The notes under the pieces were generated by a model. The model ran no database searches, had not been told where the DNA came from, and was given only the letters and a program-made list of their open reading frames with translations. The position numbers and the translations under genes are program-made. From Cryobacterium sp. SO2 (lineage in GTDB: Bacteria; Actinomycetota; Actinomycetes; Actinomycetales; Microbacteriaceae), in assembly GCF_026151165.2 (NCBI RefSeq), contig NZ_CP117849.1:186001-250000 (forward strand): a DNA stretch of 64,000 nt. The letters run 5' to 3'. Within the stretch, counting starts at the first letter, position 1. Each line of letters begins with the position of its first letter. This document shows, piece after piece, positions 56,757 to 64,000 of the stretch.

Positions 56757-57219
56757 GATTTCTCCTTCGCGTGCACTCGGCTGGTGGGCGGGACGACCGC
56801 CTGTTGGAGTGAAACTACGCCGCCGAAAGGGGTGTCCACCAGGGCCTTAGCTCACCCAAAGCGAACACAAGGTGAACTCGCAGGAAAATAACGATTAGAT
56901 AACTGGCGCTCCGTTACCGCTTCGTTATATATTCGTAGTGCGTCAACCGTTTGCTGTGGCGGAAGACGCGAATGTGATTGCAGGACACTCTTGGTGCAAG
57001 GGAAGAGGGTCGGTCGTTTGCCTCTACGACCGGCCCTCAATCACGTTAACGGCCGGTAGGCGCGCCCGGGTTCTGCGAACGCCGCCATCCCGTCAATCGA
57101 GCTTGTCCAGACCCCGCGAGCAGGCCTGCGAACGCGACGACGGGGTGCGACACGCACACGCGTCACCGGGTCTCGACAGGCCCGACCTACGATCGGGCGC
57201 GACCCGAGGCCACCGAGGG
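56757..57219. other. 463-bp intergenic region with hairpin and AT-rich promoter-like segment
   Basis: From 56870 to 56940 the sequence is AT-rich for this genome and includes CGTTATATATTCG (about 56923-56935), a plausible promoter. A hairpin at 57005-57038 follows. I see no convincing reading frame; a 62-codon minus-strand frame at 56852-57040 has no ribosome-binding site or recognisable domain. Downstream is the 3' end of the OmpR-type gene. Confidence 0.5.
57005..57038. terminator. Stable hairpin in the ridA/regulator gap
   Basis: GAGGGTCGGTCGT (57005-57017) pairs with ACGACCGGCCCTC (57026-57038), 13 bp with one G-U pair and an 8-nt loop. No T run follows, so it may be a terminator for the AT-rich promoter region or part of a structured RNA. 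Confidence 0.5.
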
Positions 57220-57930
57220 CTAGAAGCGGTCGGGGCTGGGCGTGCTGGCCTGGCGGATCGACACGTCGGCGTGACGGTCGAAACGGTAGCCGACGCCGCG
57301 CACGGTGCGCACGATGTCTTCGTAGCGGCCCAGCTTGGAGCGCAGGCGGCGCACGTGCACGTCGATGGTGCGCTCGTTCGGCGCATCCTCTTCGCTGTCG
57401 GCGTCCCACAGCTTGGAGATGAGCTCGGCGCGCTCGATGGTGCGGCCTTCGCGCAGCACCAGGTACTGCAGCAGCTCGAACTCCTTGTAGGTGAGCGCCG
57501 CGGTCTCGTTGTCGAGGATCACGCGCTTGCGGGAGATGTCGACGACCACGCCGCCGGGGGCGCGGTCGGCGTCTTCTGCCGAGTTGCGGTGCTTGGCGAG
57601 GGCGGCCGGGTCCTGTAGGGCGAGGCGCACGACGTCCACGTCACGGCCGCCGACGCCCTCGGGTGCCAGGGCAACGGCGGCGTGGGTCTCGGCCGACGGG
57701 GCGATCGCTTGGGTGAGCTTCTTCAGCTCCTCGACGATGCGGTGCAGGCTCGTGCCGGCGGCAGCGGCCTTGGCCTCGTCGATGCCCACGTAGAGCACGA
57801 AGCCGCGGGCCTGGGTGCCGTCCGGCACGGCGCGGATGCGCGGTGCGGCCGGTGCGGGCGCCGGGGCGAGGGTGAGCTCGGGGCGGTAGGACTGGACGGA
57901 GCGGGCTGAGTCGATGTGTGCGAGTGACAT
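57220..57930 (-). CDS. OmpR-type winged-helix regulator without a receiver domain
   Basis: 236 residues. The C-terminal OmpR/PhoB winged helix is complete (about 135-225): VVDISRKRVILDNETAALTYKEFELLQYLVLREGRTIERAELISKLWD, NERTIDVHVRRLRSKLGRYEDIVRTVRGVGYRFD. The N-terminal 110 residues are Ala/Pro-rich then VLYVGIDEAKAAAAGTSLHRIVEELKKLTQAIAPSAET, which is not a receiver: no phospho-acceptor Asp, Lys or Thr set is seen. So phosphorylation is not expected. Single-copy relatives are widespread in Microbacteriaceae. Targets unknown. No histidine kinase gene is adjacent. Confidence 0.88.
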   Translation of the reverse strand: MSLAHIDSARSVQSYRPELTLAPAPAPAAPRIRAVPDGTQARGFVLYVGIDEAKAAAAGTSLHRIVEELKKLTQAIAPSAETHAAVALAPEGVGGRDVDVVRLALQDPAALAKHRNSAEDADRAPGGVVVDISRKRVILDNETAALTYKEFELLQYLVLREGRTIERAELISKLWDADSEEDAPNERTIDVHVRRLRSKLGRYEDIVRTVRGVGYRFDRHADVSIRQASTPSPDRF

Positions 57931-58193
57931 TGGAGGAATCCTTGGATGTGATGATGCGCGTGACCCGGCGCCGAGGCGCTCCTGGGTTCAAGAAAGGGCG
58001 GCCGCAGCGGCCGGTGATGCGGGCGGACTCGAAGAGTGCCCTGGAGTCGGGCCTTCAGCGGCTACAGGAGAGCGGGTGAAGGACTATCGACTCGGCGTGA
58101 GTGTCAGTTGATTAGCGACACATTCGGCAACACGCCATCACGCTGCCGGGCATCATCATGCCGGCAGTCCCCAAAGCCTCGAAGGAGGTCGGG
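57931..58193. other. Upstream region of the OmpR-type gene and the small ORF
   Basis: About 260 bp without a recognised gene. It holds the divergent promoters for the regulator (minus strand) and for the small frame at 58194; no riboswitch structure is recognised. Confidence 0.4.
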
Positions 58194-58280
58194 ATGCGTG
58201 TGGAGGAAGTCATGTCTGTGAGTAAAGCCGACTATGACGAGTTGTGTCAATTCACTGAGACACGCTGCCCCGGAATGTGA
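58194..58280 (+). CDS. Possible 28-residue peptide
   Basis: A frame too short for normal calling but preceded by the perfect ribosome-binding site AAGGAGGT (58182-58189), the best in this half of the window. It encodes MRVEEVMSVSKADYDELCQFTETRCPGM; a second ATG at 58212 also has GGAGGAAG before it. Two Cys (18 and 25) and an acidic middle. The terminator at 58347 follows 67 bp later. No modifying enzyme lies nearby, so a peptide product, a leader or chance are all possible. Confidence 0.45.
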   Translation: MRVEEVMSVSKADYDELCQFTETRCPGM

Positions 58281-58346
58281 TGCACCACGTTCACGGTGAT
58301 CCGGCGAAATCGGAGGATCTCGCAAAAAGGCCACTTTTGCAAAAGA

Positions 58347-58370
58347 AAACCCCTCCAAAAGGAGGGGTTT
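58347..58370 (-). terminator. Intrinsic terminator for upp (and possibly the small ORF)
   Basis: AAACCCCTCC (58347-58356) and GGAGGGGTTT (58361-58370) around AAAA. On the minus strand the hairpin is followed by TTCTTTT, so it is a good terminator for upp, about 100 nt after its stop. Confidence 0.85.
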
Positions 58371-58470
58371 CAAAGTTTCGTGAATTTATCCACGATCGGC
58401 GTGGCGTGCGTCGCAGGATCTGCGGTAGTCCGGGCGCGCCGGAGTCGGCGACGCCCGTCACGCTGTCGGT

Positions 58471-59103
58471 CTAGACCAGGCCGTACAGGCGGTCGCCGGC
58501 GTCGCCGAGGCCGGGAACGATGTAGCCGTGCTCGTTGAGGTGGTCGTCGACGGCGCCGAGCACGATGGTGACCTCGCGGCCGGCCAGCGCCTTCTCAACG
58601 GCCGCAAGGCCCTCGGGGGCGGCGAGGATGCAGATGGCCGTGACATCCACGGCGCCGCGGTCGAAGAGGAACTCGATGGCCGCGATGAGTGAGCCGCCGG
58701 TGGCGAGCATCGGGTCGAGCACAAAACACTGGCGGTCGGACAGGTCGTCCGGCAGACGCTCGGCATAGGTGGTGGGCTGCAGGGTCTCTTCATTGCGGGC
58801 CATGCCCAGGAAGCCGACCTCGGCGGTGGGGAGGAGCTTGACCATGCCCTCGAGCATGCCGAGCCCGGCGCGCAGGATGGGGACGACGAGCGGCTTCGGG
58901 TCGCTGATCTTCACACCGTGGGCGATCGACACGGGCGTCTGCACGGTGACCTCTTCGACGCGCACGCCGCGGGTGCCTTCATAGGCCAGCAGCGTCATCA
59001 GCTCTTCCACCAGCGCCCGGAACATCGGCGACGAGGTGCTCTGATCACGCAGCACGGTGAGCTTGTGGGTGATGAGCGGATGGTCGGCTACGTGGACTCG
59101 CAT
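58471..59103 (-). CDS. upp: Uracil phosphoribosyltransferase
   Basis: 210 residues, the usual length. Makes UMP from uracil and PRPP in pyrimidine salvage. Visible: DHPLITHKLTVLRD near the N-terminus, VPILRAGLGM, the PRPP loop LDPMLATGGSLIAAI and the uracil-binding C-terminal segment VDDHLNEHGYIVPGLGDAGDRLYGL. ATG 59103 is followed by the standard MRVHVADHPL. Its gene ends before the minus-strand terminator at 58347. It is divergent from tadA. Confidence 0.97.
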   Translation of the reverse strand: MRVHVADHPLITHKLTVLRDQSTSSPMFRALVEELMTLLAYEGTRGVRVEEVTVQTPVSIAHGVKISDPKPLVVPILRAGLGMLEGMVKLLPTAEVGFLGMARNEETLQPTTYAERLPDDLSDRQCFVLDPMLATGGSLIAAIEFLFDRGAVDVTAICILAAPEGLAAVEKALAGREVTIVLGAVDDHLNEHGYIVPGLGDAGDRLYGLV

Positions 59104-59166
59104 AGGCTCAATCTACTAGCTCACGCGGGCATCCGGCTCTAGTGGGGCGGCCAGGAACGAGGTGAC

Positions 59167-59661
59167 GTGGTGCGGCACAGCGACGAACACGCGGCCTGGA
59201 TGCGGCTGGCCCTGCACGAGGCACACGGCGCGCTGGCCAGCGGGGACGTTCCGGTGGGTGCTGTCGTGCTGGATGCGGCGGGCCGGGTGATCGGCCGGGG
59301 CCGCAACGAGCGGGAACTCCACCAGGATCCAACCTTGCACGCCGAGGTCGTAGCCATCCGCGAGGCCGCCGCCGCGACCGGCGACTGGCACCTCACCGAC
59401 TGCACACTCGTGGTGACCCTGGAGCCCTGCGTCATGTGCGCCGGCGCCATCGTGGCGGCCCGAGTGGCCCGGGTGGTGTTCGGCGCCTGGGATGAGAAGG
59501 CCGGGGCCGCCGGCTCGCTCTATGACGTGCTGCGCGACCGCCGCCTCAATCACCGGGTCGAGGTCGTCTCCGGGGTGGCGGAGGCCGAGTGCGGACTGCT
59601 GCTCAGGGAGTTCTTCGAGGATCCTCTGCGGCGTCCGGCAGGGCCGACAGCCACTCGCTGA
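59167..59661 (+). CDS. tadA: tRNA adenosine(34) deaminase
   Basis: 164 residues. Converts A34 to inosine in tRNA-Arg(ACG); the substrate tRNA gene is at 50247-50319. Catalytic zinc site: LHAEVVAI (His and Glu) and LEPCVMCAGAI (Cys pair); FGAWDEKAGAAGSLYDVLRDRRLNH is the C-terminal TadA motif. GTG 59167 is the first of two adjacent GTG codons. The last 59 bp overlap the 3' end of the convergent amidotransferase gene. Confidence 0.95.
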   Translation: MVRHSDEHAAWMRLALHEAHGALASGDVPVGAVVLDAAGRVIGRGRNERELHQDPTLHAEVVAIREAAAATGDWHLTDCTLVVTLEPCVMCAGAIVAARVARVVFGAWDEKAGAAGSLYDVLRDRRLNHRVEVVSGVAEAECGLLLREFFEDPLRRPAGPTATR

Positions 59662-60352
59662 ACAGCGCACGGGAGGCCTCCTGCATGGCATCGGAGTGCA
59701 GTGCGCGTTCCCGACGCAGGTCGTCGGGGTCCAGGCCTTCTGCGCGCACTTCCTCCTCGGAGGAGGCCAGCCACTCTTCATGCATCTCCGCGGTCAGCTC
59801 GGGGTGGAACTGCACGGCGAGGGCCCAGTCCTCGATGCCGAACGCCTCGTTGCCGTATGCGTCGGAGCCCGCCAGCCGGGTCGTGCCCGCCGGCAGGTCG
59901 AAGGTGTCGCTGTGCCACTGCATCATCGGGATGCCACTGACGTGGCGGAGCGGCGAGTCCTGGCCGGCCTCGGTGGGCTCCACGAGGCGGAAGCCGATCT
60001 CGTTGCTCGGGCCCCGGTAGACCGGCGAGCCGAGCGCGCTGGCCATCAGCTGGGCGCCCAGGCAGACGGCGAACACTGGCCGGCGAGCCTCGATCCGGCC
60101 GTTGATCAGGTCGATTTCGTCGGCGAGCACCGGGAAGAGGTCGGTTTGGTACGCGCCCATCTCGCCGCCGAGCACCACCAGCAAGTCGGCCTCGGCCGGG
60201 TCGATGCCCCGCACGCCGTCGGCGCCGAGAGTGTCGACGTACCGCACCGTGTAGTCGTGTTCTAGGAGCACCTGCTCAAGGTTGCCGAGGTGGATCTCGT
60301 CGGCGTGCCGCAGCACGAGCGCGACGCGGCTCACGCGGTCACGCTCACTCAC
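59603..60352 (-). CDS. Class I glutamine amidotransferase-like protein
   Basis: 249 residues. GATase-1 core: LLVVLGGEMGAYQ (oxyanion loop), catalytic Cys in VFAVCLGAQLMASALG and the His-Glu pair in ALAVQFHPELTAEM. It resembles stand-alone amidotransferases of the GuaA-N/YfeJ type; partner synthase is not adjacent. It overlaps the next gene by 8 bp (60345-60352) and tadA by 59 bp at its 3' end. Confidence 0.9.
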   Translation of the reverse strand: MSERDRVSRVALVLRHADEIHLGNLEQVLLEHDYTVRYVDTLGADGVRGIDPAEADLLVVLGGEMGAYQTDLFPVLADEIDLINGRIEARRPVFAVCLGAQLMASALGSPVYRGPSNEIGFRLVEPTEAGQDSPLRHVSGIPMMQWHSDTFDLPAGTTRLAGSDAYGNEAFGIEDWALAVQFHPELTAEMHEEWLASSEEEVRAEGLDPDDLRRERALHSDAMQEASRALFSEWLSALPDAAEDPRRTP

Positions 60353-61307
60353 GGCCCTTGATGACGATGGTGTCGGTCGGAGGGCTCACGCTGGCCGGGT
60401 CGATGTACACGTCGGGCTCGAGGTAGATCACCCGCGCGCTGGGCACGGCCGCGCGCACCCGGGCTTCGATGGTGTCGATCCCCGCAGCCACGTCGGCGAA
60501 CCGCTGGCTGGAGTCGAAGGACAGCTTGGCGGCGACGAGCAGCTCGTCCGGGCCGAGGTAGAGGGTCTTGAGGTGGATCACGGTGCGGGTCTCGGGGCCG
60601 GCGAGGATCGCGGCCTTGATGGCCTCGACATCCTTCACGCTGGCGCCCTCGCCCACCAGCAGGCTCTTGGTCTCGACACCGAGCACGATGGCCACCAGCA
60701 CGAGCAGCACACCGATCGCCAGGGTGCCGAGGGCGTCCCAGGTGGCGTCGCCGGTGATCACGGTGAGGCCGACGCCGGACAGCGCCAGCACCAGGCCGGT
60801 GAGCGCCGCGACGTCTTCGAGCAGCACGACGGGCAGCTCTGGAGCCTTGGCATGGCGGATGAACTGCACCCAACTCTCACCCTTGCGGGTGTGGTTGGAC
60901 TCCTTCACCGCGGTGCGCAGCGAGAACGACTCGAGTCCGATCGCGATGAGCAGCACCAGGATCGGCAGCCAGGCGTTCTCCAGCTCGTGCGGATTCTGCA
61001 GCTTCTCGATGCCTTCGTAGATCGAGAACACGCCACCGACGGAGAACAGGATGATCGACACCACAAAGGCGTAGACGTACCGTTCGCGCCCGTAGCCGAA
61101 TGGATGCTCGATGTCGGCGGCCTTCTTCGACTTGCGACCGCCGATCAGCAGCAGGATCTGGTTGCCGGAGTCAGCGAGCGAGTGCACGCCCTCCGCCAGC
61201 ATCGAGGACGACCCCGAGACGAACCACGCGATGAACTTGGTGATCGCGATGCCGAGATTGGCCAGCAGTGCAGCCACAATCGCCCTGTTACCGCCTGATG
61301 CGCTCAT
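60345..61307 (-). CDS. Cation diffusion facilitator (CDF/ZnT) transporter
   Basis: 320 residues from ATG 61307; the longer frame to 61412 overlaps proC and was rejected. About six helices and a C-terminal cytoplasmic domain. The first half includes ALLANLGIAITKFIAWFVSGSSSMLAEGVHSLADSGNQILLLIG with the metal-site Asp/His signature (HSLADS), and later AALTGLVLALSGVGLTVIT. Exports Zn2+, Fe2+ or similar divalent ions with proton exchange; the metal cannot be told. Overlaps the amidotransferase by 8 bp. Confidence 0.92.
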   Translation of the reverse strand: MSASGGNRAIVAALLANLGIAITKFIAWFVSGSSSMLAEGVHSLADSGNQILLLIGGRKSKKAADIEHPFGYGRERYVYAFVVSIILFSVGGVFSIYEGIEKLQNPHELENAWLPILVLLIAIGLESFSLRTAVKESNHTRKGESWVQFIRHAKAPELPVVLLEDVAALTGLVLALSGVGLTVITGDATWDALGTLAIGVLLVLVAIVLGVETKSLLVGEGASVKDVEAIKAAILAGPETRTVIHLKTLYLGPDELLVAAKLSFDSSQRFADVAAGIDTIEARVRAAVPSARVIYLEPDVYIDPASVSPPTDTIVIKGRE

Positions 61308-61384
61308 GCCCACAATCCTAGAACCGTCGGGGCGGTCCTGCGGCCCCGCTGCCAGGAGCACGGGCCGCACCCGGGCGCGAAAAC

Positions 61385-61390
61385 TACACT
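61385..61390 (+). promoter_or_regulatory. -10 box for a leaderless proC transcript
   Basis: TACACT ends 6 nt before the ATG at 61397; the spacer is six G residues. Confidence 0.5.
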
Positions 61391-61396
61391 GGGGGG

Positions 61397-62245
61397 ATGA
61401 CCTCGACCACACCCGTCACCTTGCCCGCCATCGCCTTCCTGGGCGCAGGTTCCATGGCCAGGGCCGTCCTGGCCGGCCTGCTCAAGCCCACCGTCACGGT
61501 GACCGGCGGCATCCGCACCACCAACCGCTCGGCGGCCAAAGCGGCCGAGCTGGCCGGCACCGCCGGCGTCACCGCCTGGGCCACCGAGACCGAGCCCAAC
61601 GCGAATCGTCTCGCGGTAGCCGGGGCCGGCATCGTGATCGTGGCGGTCAAGCCCGCCATGGTGCCCGACCTGCTCGCCGAGATCGCCGACAGCCTGGACC
61701 CCGGCACCCTCGTGGTGAGCGTGGCCGCCGGCGTCACGATCGCCACCTTCGAGAAGCACCTGCCGGACGGGGTCGCGGTGATCCGGTCGATGCCGAACAC
61801 CCCGGCCGTGGTGGGCATGGCCGTCACCGGGCTGAGCGCAGGCACCCGCTCGACGACCGAGCAGATGGCGCTGGCAACGGCGCTGTTCGAGACCGTGGGG
61901 GAGGTGCTCGTGGTGCCGGAGGACAAGATCGACGCGCTGAGCACCATCTCCGGCTCGGGCCCGGCCTACGTGTTCTACCTGATCGAACAGCTCACCCGCA
62001 CGGCCATCGACAAGGGCTTCACCCCGGCGGAGGCGGCCACCATGGTCAACGGCACGTTCCTCGGCGCGAGCGCGCTGCTGGCGATGTCCGACCTCACGCC
62101 CTCAGAACTGCGCCGCCAGGTGACCAGCCCCAAGGGCACCACCGAGCGGGCCGTGCAGCAGCTCGAGACCGGCGACCTCAAGGGCCTGTTCGACCGGGCC
62201 ACGGATGCCGCGCTCGCCCGGGCCCGGGAGCTCGCCGCCTCCTAG
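61397..62245 (+). CDS. proC: Pyrroline-5-carboxylate reductase
   Basis: 282 residues. Last step of proline synthesis, reduction of P5C with NADPH. N-terminal cofactor loop AFLGAGSMARAVLAGLL, VKPAMVPDLLAEI, MPNTPAVVGMAVTGLSAG, and the C-terminal dimer/substrate segment ISGSGPAYVFYLIEQLTRTAIDKGF ... VTSPKGTTERAVQQLE. All usual residues are present. Divergent from the CDF gene, convergent with the KtrA gene. Confidence 0.97.
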   Translation: MTSTTPVTLPAIAFLGAGSMARAVLAGLLKPTVTVTGGIRTTNRSAAKAAELAGTAGVTAWATETEPNANRLAVAGAGIVIVAVKPAMVPDLLAEIADSLDPGTLVVSVAAGVTIATFEKHLPDGVAVIRSMPNTPAVVGMAVTGLSAGTRSTTEQMALATALFETVGEVLVVPEDKIDALSTISGSGPAYVFYLIEQLTRTAIDKGFTPAEAATMVNGTFLGASALLAMSDLTPSELRRQVTSPKGTTERAVQQLETGDLKGLFDRATDAALARARELAAS

Positions 62246-62257
62246 GACCCCGGAGTA

Positions 62258-62929
62258 CTAGGAGCCGAGGGCGGCGAAGCGTTCGATGTCGCTCTCGGTG
62301 CCGGCGACGATGATGAGGTCGTGGTCGGAGACCACGGTCTCCGCCGTGGCGTAGGAGAACGGCCGACCGGGGCTCTTCACGCCGACGACGGTCACGTTGT
62401 GCTTGGTGCGCACGCCGGACTCGGTGAGGTTGAGGCCGCGGATGGGCTTGGGCGGGTACATCTTCACGAGCGCGAAGTCGTCGTCGAACTCGATGAAGTC
62501 CAGCATCCGCCCCGACACGAGGTGGGCGACGCGCTCGCCGGAGTCGGCCTCCGGGTAGATCACGTGGTTGGCGCCGATGCGCTCGAGGATCTTGCCGTGC
62601 GTCTGCGAGATCGCCTTGGCCCAGATCTGCGGGATCTTGAGGTCGACCAGGTTCGCGACGATCAGCACGCTGGCCTCGACCGAAGAACCAACCGCGCAGA
62701 CGGCCACGGAGAAGTCCTGCGCGCCGATCTGGCGCAGGGCGTCGATGGACTTGGCGTCGGCCTGCACAGCGTGCGTGACGCGCTCAGACCACTTCTGCAC
62801 GAGGGCCTCACTGTTGTCCACGGCCAGCACCTCGCGGCCCAGCCGGTCGAGCTTGCCGGCCGTCGCCGCACCGAAACGACCCAGCCCGATGATGAGAACG
62901 GGGGCGTCGTGCTTGATCCGGTCAACCAA
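62258..62929 (-). CDS. ktrA: Potassium uptake regulatory subunit KtrA (TrkA-N/RCK protein)
   Basis: 223 residues. RCK Rossmann loop VLIIGLGRFGAATAGKL (about 11-27), acidic end of strand 2 AVDNSE, DAKSIDALRQIGAQDFSVAVCAVG; then a TrkA-C domain (about 135-220: VAHLVSGRMLDFIEFDDDFALVKM). Binds ATP/ADP or NAD(H) and gates the KtrB channel subunit. It is encoded downstream of, and overlaps by 8 bp, the KtrB gene. Confidence 0.94.
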   Translation of the reverse strand: MVDRIKHDAPVLIIGLGRFGAATAGKLDRLGREVLAVDNSEALVQKWSERVTHAVQADAKSIDALRQIGAQDFSVAVCAVGSSVEASVLIVANLVDLKIPQIWAKAISQTHGKILERIGANHVIYPEADSGERVAHLVSGRMLDFIEFDDDFALVKMYPPKPIRGLNLTESGVRTKHNVTVVGVKSPGRPFSYATAETVVSDHDLIIVAGTESDIERFAALGS

Positions 62930-64000
62930 CGATGGGCCTTTCCTCGGGGCGTTTGAACAACTGTCTGCTCTGGCTCGCTGCCAGCGCCGCCGCGAGAGTC
63001 ACTGTACCAACCCGGCCCATGAACATCGTGGCGGCCAGCACGTACACGCCCTCCGGCGGCAGTTCGGCCGTCAACCCCGTCGACAGCCCCACGGTGGCGA
63101 ACGCCGAGATCACATCGAAGAGCACCACATCCAGCGCCTGCTTGGAGATGTGCAGAATCAGGATGGTGGACACGGCCACCGTGGTGGCGCCCCACAGCAC
63201 CACGCTGACCGCCAGACGCAGGATGTCGCTGGGGATGCGGCGGCCGAACGCCTCCATCTGCTCCTTGCCCTGGGCCTCGGCGAATGCGGCCAGGAACAGC
63301 ACCGCGAGGGTGGTCACCTTGATACCGCCGGCGGTGGACGCCGAGCCGCCGCCGATGAACATCAGCATGTCGCTGAGCAGCAGGCTGGAGCCGTGCAGGT
63401 CGGCGATGTCGATGGTGGCGAAGCCGCCCGACCGGGTCATCACCGACATGAACAGCGATTGAAAGATCGTGTCGCCGGCGTTCAACGAGCCGAAGGTCAG
63501 CGGGTTGTCGAACTCCAGGATGATGTAGAAGATCATTCCGACGACCATCAGCACGGTGGTGGTCCACAGGGTGAGCTTCACGTGCACCGACCAACGGCGC
63601 GGCCTGCGCCAGCTGCGGGCGAAGGTCATCAGCACCGGGAAGCCCAGGCTGCCCAGGAACACGCCCACCATGAGCGCGCCGAGGAACCAATAGTCGTTGG
63701 CGAATTGGTCGATGCCCGCGGCGTTCGGGCTGAACCCGGTGTTGGTGAAGGCCATCGCGGCGTAGTAGATGCTCTGCCAGAGGGCTTCGCCGGTGGGCAC
63801 GCCGTCGATGAGCATCCGTGGGAACAACAGCAGCGTGACGGCAGCCTCGATGGCCAGGGTGCTGATGGCCACCGTGAGCAGCAGGCTGCCGACCTCGCCG
63901 AGGCGCACGGCCTGGCCCTCGTTGACCGGCCCCATATGGATGCGCGACGGGTTCGAGTCGCTGGCGGCCATGAGCTTGGCGCGCAGCCCCAGGCGCCGGG
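62922..64000 (-). CDS. ktrB: Potassium transporter membrane subunit KtrB/TrkH (partial at 5' end)
   Basis: 359 residues are visible; the frame runs through the right edge (…RRLGLRAKLMAASDS…), so the start lies beyond 64000. Full-length family members are about 450 residues. The window contains the last pore-loop repeats: FTNTGFSPNAAGIDQF, TRSGGFATIDIADLHGSS, GGGSASTAGGIKVTTLAVLFLAAF and FATVGLSTGLTAELPPEGVYVLAATMFMGRVGTVTLA, each with a selectivity-filter Gly. Forms the K+ translocating subunit with KtrA. Confidence 0.93.
   Translation of the reverse strand, partial: RRLGLRAKLMAASDSNPSRIHMGPVNEGQAVRLGEVGSLLLTVAISTLAIEAAVTLLLFPRMLIDGVPTGEALWQSIYYAAMAFTNTGFSPNAAGIDQFANDYWFLGALMVGVFLGSLGFPVLMTFARSWRRPRRWSVHVKLTLWTTTVLMVVGMIFYIILEFDNPLTFGSLNAGDTIFQSLFMSVMTRSGGFATIDIADLHGSSLLLSDMLMFIGGGSASTAGGIKVTTLAVLFLAAFAEAQGKEQMEAFGRRIPSDILRLAVSVVLWGATTVAVSTILILHISKQALDVVLFDVISAFATVGLSTGLTAELPPEGVYVLAATMFMGRVGTVTLAAALAASQSRQLFKRPEERPIVG

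Noticed and set aside
56852..57040. Minus-strand 62-codon frame in the ridA/regulator gap
   Set aside because: No ribosome-binding site, no recognised motif, and it contains a hairpin.
1..64000. CRISPR array, prophage or insertion sequence
   Set aside because: No evenly spaced direct repeats with unique spacers, no integrase or transposase, and no phage structural genes were seen; the palindromes found are isolated or paired.

Overview
The window is a contiguous chromosomal stretch from a high-GC Gram-positive actinobacterium. Gene density, frequent GTG starts, ATGA/GTGA overlaps, F420-type and mycelial-type actinobacterial families, and heavy use of GAT-GC/GCATCC at Asp-Ala and Ala-Ser codons suggest a Microbacteriaceae-like organism such as Cryobacterium. 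This placement is inferred from style and gene families, not from a marker gene. No phage, insertion sequence, CRISPR array or rRNA was seen.

Layout. 1-7000: an L-rhamnose regulon: ABC-importer ATPase (cut by the left edge), mutarotase rhaM, a LacI-type regulator, a small class II aldolase, rhaI, rhaB and a FucO-like lactaldehyde reductase. Five copies of a TTGAAWCGWTTCAA-like operator sit at its promoters. 7000-13250: a MarR/MFS exporter unit whose MFS gene is split by a frameshift, a lipase-like hydrolase, a lipoate ligase with permuted domains, a GNAT, an orphan beta-class DNA methyltransferase and an F420-type oxidoreductase. 13250-17900: a LacI regulator divergent from a three-gene sugar ABC importer with two perfect operators. 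17900-23200: a DUF222/HNH endonuclease, an NAD(P)-binding protein, and three exported envelope proteins (M15 carboxypeptidase and two paralogous amidases).

23200-30750: core metabolism and translation (pgm, pheA, diacylglycerol kinase, serS, HAD phosphatase, tRNA-Ser(UGA), LCP ligase, tRNA-Ser(GCU)). 30750-39700: DUF389 protein, phosphodiesterase, GGDEF/EAL protein, FBP-domain protein, a quinone reductase with divergent HxlR regulator, carboxylesterase, flavodoxin-like protein and two small membrane proteins. 39800-44550: a tightly overlapping five-gene operon (SDR, TetR, SCP2-like protein, class III aminotransferase, MFS) with a perfect TetR-type palindrome at its promoter; its pathway is unknown.

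44780-56760: nucleoside deaminase, then two repetitive surface proteins. The first has six chaplin-like modules without cysteines, a PVTP stalk and an LANTG sortase signal. These are followed by a DHA2 exporter, tRNA-Arg(ACG), a hydrolase-cupin fusion, a Nudix hydrolase, and an Ig-like secreted protein flanked by near-identical hairpin repeats. A MarR regulator, a second diacylglycerol kinase, a DedA protein and RidA close this part. 57200-64000: a receiver-less OmpR-type regulator, a possible 28-residue peptide gene, upp, tadA (whose tRNA-Arg(ACG) substrate lies in this window), a glutamine amidotransferase, a cation efflux protein, proC, and the KtrA/KtrB potassium system (KtrB cut by the right edge).

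Two themes recur. Many genes carry a TANNNT -10 box 6-7 nt before the start codon, as expected for leaderless mRNAs. Several intergenic gaps carry long near-perfect palindromes, some repeated within the window.
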